From: an uncultured Tabrizicola sp.
GTDB taxonomy: Bacteria > Pseudomonadota > Alphaproteobacteria > Rhodobacterales > Rhodobacteraceae
Direction: 5' to 3'
Assembly: GCA_937858255.1 (NCBI GenBank)
Contig: CALLZQ010000458.1
Span: forward strand, 1-5,902
DNA: 5,902 bases
In this document: piece by piece, positions 5,810 through 5,902 of the stretch
Position numbering within the stretch: the stretch's first letter is position 1
Layout of the letters: each line of letters opens with the position of its first letter
Notes under the pieces: generated by a model
What the model was told of the DNA's origin: nothing
Database searches by the model: none
Seen by the model: only the letters and a program-made list of their open reading frames with translations
Position numbers and translations under genes: made by a program

Positions 5810-5902
5810 ATGAGACATGAGTTTTTCCACAAAGCCACAGGTCTGGGCGCGGCGCTGACGCTGGTGCTTGCCGCAGCGATGGCATCAGCCCAAGGGGCGG
5901 AT
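5810..5902 (+). CDS. Exported protein, N-terminus only (cut by window end)
   Basis: Thirty-one codons are visible. They encode a classical Sec signal peptide: n-region MRHEFFHK, a hydrophobic stretch at about 9-24 (ATGLGAALTLVLAAAM), and a c-region with ASA before Q28 as a likely signal peptidase I site. Mature protein would therefore begin QGAD and reside in the periplasm, outer membrane or outside. AAGGA lies 11 nt before the ATG, a slightly long spacing; the other nearby ATG at 5817 is in a frame that soon stops. The gene is divergent from hbdH and the small-RNA candidate. Its function cannot be determined from the part present. Confidence 0.78.
   Translation, partial: MRHEFFHKATGLGAALTLVLAAAMASAQGAD

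Noticed and set aside
1..5902. Search for mobile elements, CRISPR, tRNA/rRNA, toxin-antitoxin or defence genes
   Set aside because: No transposase, integrase, direct-repeat array, cloverleaf or defence-type domain was seen; the genes are core housekeeping and catabolic functions.

Overview
The window is GC-rich chromosomal DNA from an alphaproteobacterium, most likely Rhodobacterales (Paracoccus/Rhodobacter-like). That placement is inferred from the EF-Ts, S2 and 3-hydroxybutyrate dehydrogenase sequences, the high GC, and the poly(3-hydroxybutyrate) (PHB) context. Six complete genes lie on the minus strand and fill most of the window. A seventh gene, cut by the right edge, begins on the plus strand.

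Left part (1-2100): tsf (EF-Ts) and rpsB (ribosomal protein S2) form the classic rpsB-tsf translation operon, transcribed right to left. It ends in a strong UUCG-tetraloop terminator at 125-156. A 9-bp GC hairpin sits between the two genes, and a leader of at least 100 nt precedes rpsB. At 15-45 a hairpin with a short T-run in the opposite orientation suggests a convergent gene just outside the window.

Middle (2095-2926): a DUF502-family inner-membrane protein with its own candidate promoter. Between it and psuG lie two abutting perfect palindromes (2879-2926), probably a transcription end point or a dispersed repeat.

Right part (2948-5538): hbdH, psuK and psuG look like one minus-strand operon. 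hbdH encodes D-3-hydroxybutyrate dehydrogenase of PHB/ketone-body catabolism. psuK and psuG phosphorylate pseudouridine and cleave pseudouridine 5'-phosphate. The gaps are 21 nt (hbdH-psuK) and a 4-nt ATGA overlap (psuK-psuG). Linking PHB turnover to pseudouridine salvage in one transcript is uncommon.

Far right (5542-5902): the 271-nt intergenic region is the most interesting non-coding stretch. On the minus strand it has a promoter with a 17-nt spacer, a 7-bp hairpin, and a terminator with 11 Ts, together about 77 nt: a candidate small RNA, or an attenuated leader of hbdH. Between that terminator and hbdH lie two TGC/GCA-rich dyads that resemble PhaR-type operators. On the plus strand a divergent gene starts at 5810 and encodes a Sec signal peptide; it is truncated by the window. 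I saw no mobile element, CRISPR, tRNA or rRNA, and nothing that amounts to a wholly new multi-gene system.
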